A stretch of DNA of 64,000 bases from NCBI RefSeq assembly GCF_000004075.3, contig NC_026656.2, forward strand, positions 15,128,001 to 15,192,000. The letters run 5' to 3'. Source of the stretch: Cucumis sativus (taxonomy: Eukaryota > Streptophyta > Magnoliopsida > Cucurbitales > Cucurbitaceae). Every line of letters starts with the position of its first letter. Within the stretch, counting starts at the first letter, position 1. The notes beneath the pieces are model-generated. The model was not told where the DNA came from. It made no database searches and was given only the letters and a program-made list of their open reading frames with translations. This document shows positions 61,413 through 64,000 of this stretch, one piece after another. The position numbers and the translations under genes were made by a program.

Positions 61413-62373
61413 ACATCATTGATAGAATCTGAAATTTTGTTATATTTTATAATTAGTTTGGTTCATTTTATTATACTTGAGAATAACTCATATATATATG
61501 TATGAACAAAAACATCAAGTTTATGTATAACCATTAAATGAATTAGGACATACTCTTCGTCGCAAATGAATAATTAAGACACACTTATTTTATATTTGGT
61601 AAGGTAGCCAAATTTATTAGTTAAACACACAAGTTCATGTCGTTGCTACTATGCGTAGACTTAGTTTGAATCTTTAATCATTTACGTTTATTAGTATGTC
61701 TTATAAGTACATTATCATCCATTTATGATGGTTAAATTTATCATGTTACCTAACGTTGATAAACTATTGATACGTGTGTACATTTCGAATTTTAAGAAGG
61801 AGATATGAATGAACTGAAATATCACTGTTCAATGAAACAACTCTTGATGACATTAAAGTAAGGTTAAAGAAAAGCTTATAAGAATTGAAATTAAAGTCAC
61901 TGCTTATATCAATAATGTACACATTCATGTCCAATGACTCAAACTAAAAGCTTCAAAGTTAAAACGTGTTTAGCTTGGAACAATCCTATATTCCTATATT
62001 GGATAACTTTCTAAAAAATTTTTAAAAAAACATGTGAGTGAAAACAAAGCATGCTTAAAAAATTTGTGTATTGGTTTATGAAAACAACTTTCACACTTAT
62101 AAACCTTCAAGACAAACAAAAATGACGCAGGTGAAGTCGTAGGAGATAGAAAGAAATTTTAAAGTCTCGTTATTGGATCAGAATTCTAAGTCCTATATGA
62201 TTTACACATTTTGGATTACGCAAATATTTTAGATCGTCTCCTCCTTTCAACTATACATATTTAAGAGAATACGTTTGAGCACCTATAACAAAGAATGTGT
62301 TGTTGAGCACGTATAGATGTTAATTTAACAAAGTTCTTGTTAGCATAGAGGTACATAGTGGAGTCAAGAACGA

Positions 62374-62479
62374 TAACCTAAACTTTTTGAAGTTAAAAAT
62401 AAAGGAAAAGTTTATAACTATCAACAACACTAACCTAAAATTTTTTAAGTTAAAAATAAAGGAAAAGTTTATAACTATT
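62374..62479. repeat. Near-tandem duplication, 2 x about 48 bp
   Basis: Both copies run from AACCTAAA through AAGTTAAAAATAAAGGAAAA to TTATAACTAT, with a 10-bp spacer. Confidence 0.85.
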
Positions 62480-62649
62480 CAAACGTGAATTATGAAGTCT
62501 AAACAAGTGACAAAAAGGTTAAAAGTGAGGGTAGAATCTCGAAGTTTGCTAAGATGGTAAATTATGTTATAAACTTACCGTGAAAGATTTATGTATAGAC
62601 TAATTGAGGTTTGAAATACTACTCAAAATCAAAATATTGAAATCTCAAT

Positions 62650-62936
62650 TCCGTACTAAATAGTCTTTTTTCTTCTTATGATCTTTTTTTTTTAATATTT
62701 ATTAGTCTACTACATAGTTTTTTTTTTCTTTTTATAATCTTCTTTTTCTAATATTTATTAGTCGTAAATTCAAATATCAGATTAAATAGTATTTTTTCTT
62801 TGAAATCTCATTTTTGTACTAAATAGTCTTTTTTTTTCTTTTTATAGTCTTCTTTTTTTAATATTTATTAATCCTAAATTCAAATAAATTCTCTTTTCTA
62901 ATATTTATTAATCCTAAATTCAAATATTAGATTTAT
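62650..62936. repeat. Imperfect tandem array of TAATATTTATTA units
   Basis: Several diverged units share ACTAAATAGTCTTTTTT, a T-rich run, TAATATTTATTA and CCTAAATTCAAAT. Confidence 0.75.
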
Positions 62937-62972
62937 TAGATCCAAAGTAATCGAGTACGTAACTAAAATTTT

Positions 62973-63032
62973 AAAAAATTTACAAATATAACAAAATTTA
63001 TATAAAAAATTTACAAATATAACAAAATTTAT
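62973..63032. repeat. Tandem duplication, 2 x about 30 bp
   Basis: AAAAAATTTACAAATATAAC followed by AAAATTTAT occurs twice in a row. Confidence 0.88.
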
Positions 63033-63091
63033 GATATAAGTCTTAACAAAAGACCACACGAAGTAAAACTCTACGTAGTCTATCAACGAGA

Positions 63092-63316
63092 AAAAACTAC
63101 ACAAAGTCTATCAATAATAAAATAATAGACACAAAGTAAAAACTACACAAAGTCTATCAATAATAAAATAACAGACACAGAGTAGGTAGTCTATCAACAA
63201 TAGAATGAAAAAATCCTATCAATAATAAAATAATAGAACAATAGAATAATAGAGATGGTCTATTAACAATAGAATAATAGAACTATCCGTAACAAATAGA
63301 ATAATAGAACTATTTT
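63092..63316. repeat. Minisatellite-like array with a period of about 45 bp
   Basis: Units carry ACTACACAAAGTCTATCAAT and AATAAAATAA(T/C)AGACACA. The first two copies are well matched; later copies degrade into AATAGAATAATAG-type repeats. Confidence 0.8.
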
Positions 63317-63414
63317 TGTTATAAAATATTGTTATATCCTTCCTTATTAAAATATGGTCATCAATTTGAATTGCAATTTTCCTATATAATTCGTTTAGGG
63401 TAATATTTTCTTTT

Positions 63415-63511
63415 GGGCCTAGGCCCCTATTTTCTATATTTGCTAGATCTTTTATTTTGGGCTTTAGCCCATTTATTAATTTTTTATTTTGGGCTTTAGC
63501 CCATTTATTAA
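63415..63511. repeat. Palindromic GGGCCTAGGCCC and duplicated GGGCTTTAGCCC
   Basis: A perfect 12-bp palindrome GGGCCTAGGCCC lies at 63415-63426. Two copies of GGGCTTTAGCCC (63459-63470 and 63491-63502) sit in a 32-bp tandem duplication starting TTTTATTTTGGGC. TGGGCC/TGGGCT are TCP-factor site II type words. Confidence 0.85.
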
Positions 63512-64000
63512 TTTTAGGTCATTTGAATGAGAACTTTTCATTTATATTTGATGATTCAACAACCAAAAACCAAGAATATAATTACAAAAGAAAGAAATAA
63601 CAAAAAACTACAATTCTCAACATCAACCTTTCAAGTTACATGAAAAAGTAAAATTCATACCATGTAAAGCTAACAGTCATCCGAAAACTTAAAACAAATA
63701 TTTCCATAACTTAACCTTGGTATCAAAAAGTCCAAATGAAAAAATTAGAATAAGGTAATAAATTTCTATCCATCTTCCAATATTCTCATAAAAATTGATA
63801 TTTTTATTCATAAAACATGAAAGAAAAAAAAAACCATAAAAATAAATGATAAACGTTTTACCATATTCAAATTGTGTAAACTATTTATTAATTTAAAATT
63901 TCCACCAATAACAACAATTGAAAGCTCCTTAATTATTTACATTACTATTAAAACATTACAAAAAGTTGAACCATTGTTCTTTCTTTCTTTTTTTTTTAAA

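Larger units (their letters stand above)
55519..64000. other. Gene-poor AT-rich region
   Basis: About 8.5 kb with no coding sequence I can support. It holds many simple repeats and short tandem duplications, listed separately, plus palindromic GGGCC/GGGCT motifs near its end. Confidence 0.65.

Noticed and set aside
62898-63104. 68-codon Phe/Tyr-rich frame
   Set aside because: It is an artefact of AT-rich tandem repeats.
63092-63316. CRISPR-like regular repeats
   Set aside because: Units are contiguous, degenerate and AT-rich with no unique spacers, in a plant nuclear sequence; this is a minisatellite.

Overview
This window is plant nuclear DNA. Its genes are split by short AT-rich introns with GT-AG borders, and long AT-rich intergenic stretches separate them. 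The gene set is that of a dicot: ATXR5-type PHD-SET protein, DUF506 protein, two PMEI-pectinesterases, a TBL acetyltransferase, a PPR protein, callose synthase 5, a GH18 chitinase-like protein and a YUCCA monooxygenase. The style of the repeats and the protein sequences remind me of a cucurbit, but that is an impression from memory and was not tested.

Layout: 1-2.9 kb, AT-rich flank. 3.1-5.9 kb (+), ATXR5-like H3K27 monomethyltransferase, six exons. 8.0-9.1 kb (+), DUF506 protein, three exons. 12.6-14.4 kb and 16.3-18.1 kb (-), a head-to-tail tandem pair of two-exon pectinesterase/pectinesterase-inhibitor genes. 21.7-25.1 kb (+), a trichome-birefringence-like protein, three exons, with an LTR-like repeat in its first intron. 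27.0-28.5 kb (-), an intronless PPR protein. 28.6-31.3 kb, a diverged tandem duplication followed by a 1.9-kb solo LTR with a perfect 5-bp target duplication. 32.2-46.0 kb (-), a complete callose synthase 5 gene that I could resolve into 42 exons (1,913 codons). 50.4-51.9 kb (+), a secreted GH18 chitinase-2-like protein. 52.8-55.5 kb (-), a YUCCA10/11-type flavin monooxygenase, five exons. 55.5-64 kb, a gene-poor AT-rich tract full of short tandem duplications and simple repeats.

Several genes concern the cell wall (two pectinesterases, a wall O-acetyltransferase candidate, callose synthase), but the order looks like ordinary plant synteny rather than a functional cluster. I found no clearly new multi-gene system. 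The most checkable oddities are an apparent GA-AG intron in CALS5, unusual substitutions in CALS5 exons 1-2, the start-site question in the first pectinesterase, the TTGAC-rich palindromic repeats inside the solo LTR, and a 19-base C run upstream of ATXR5.
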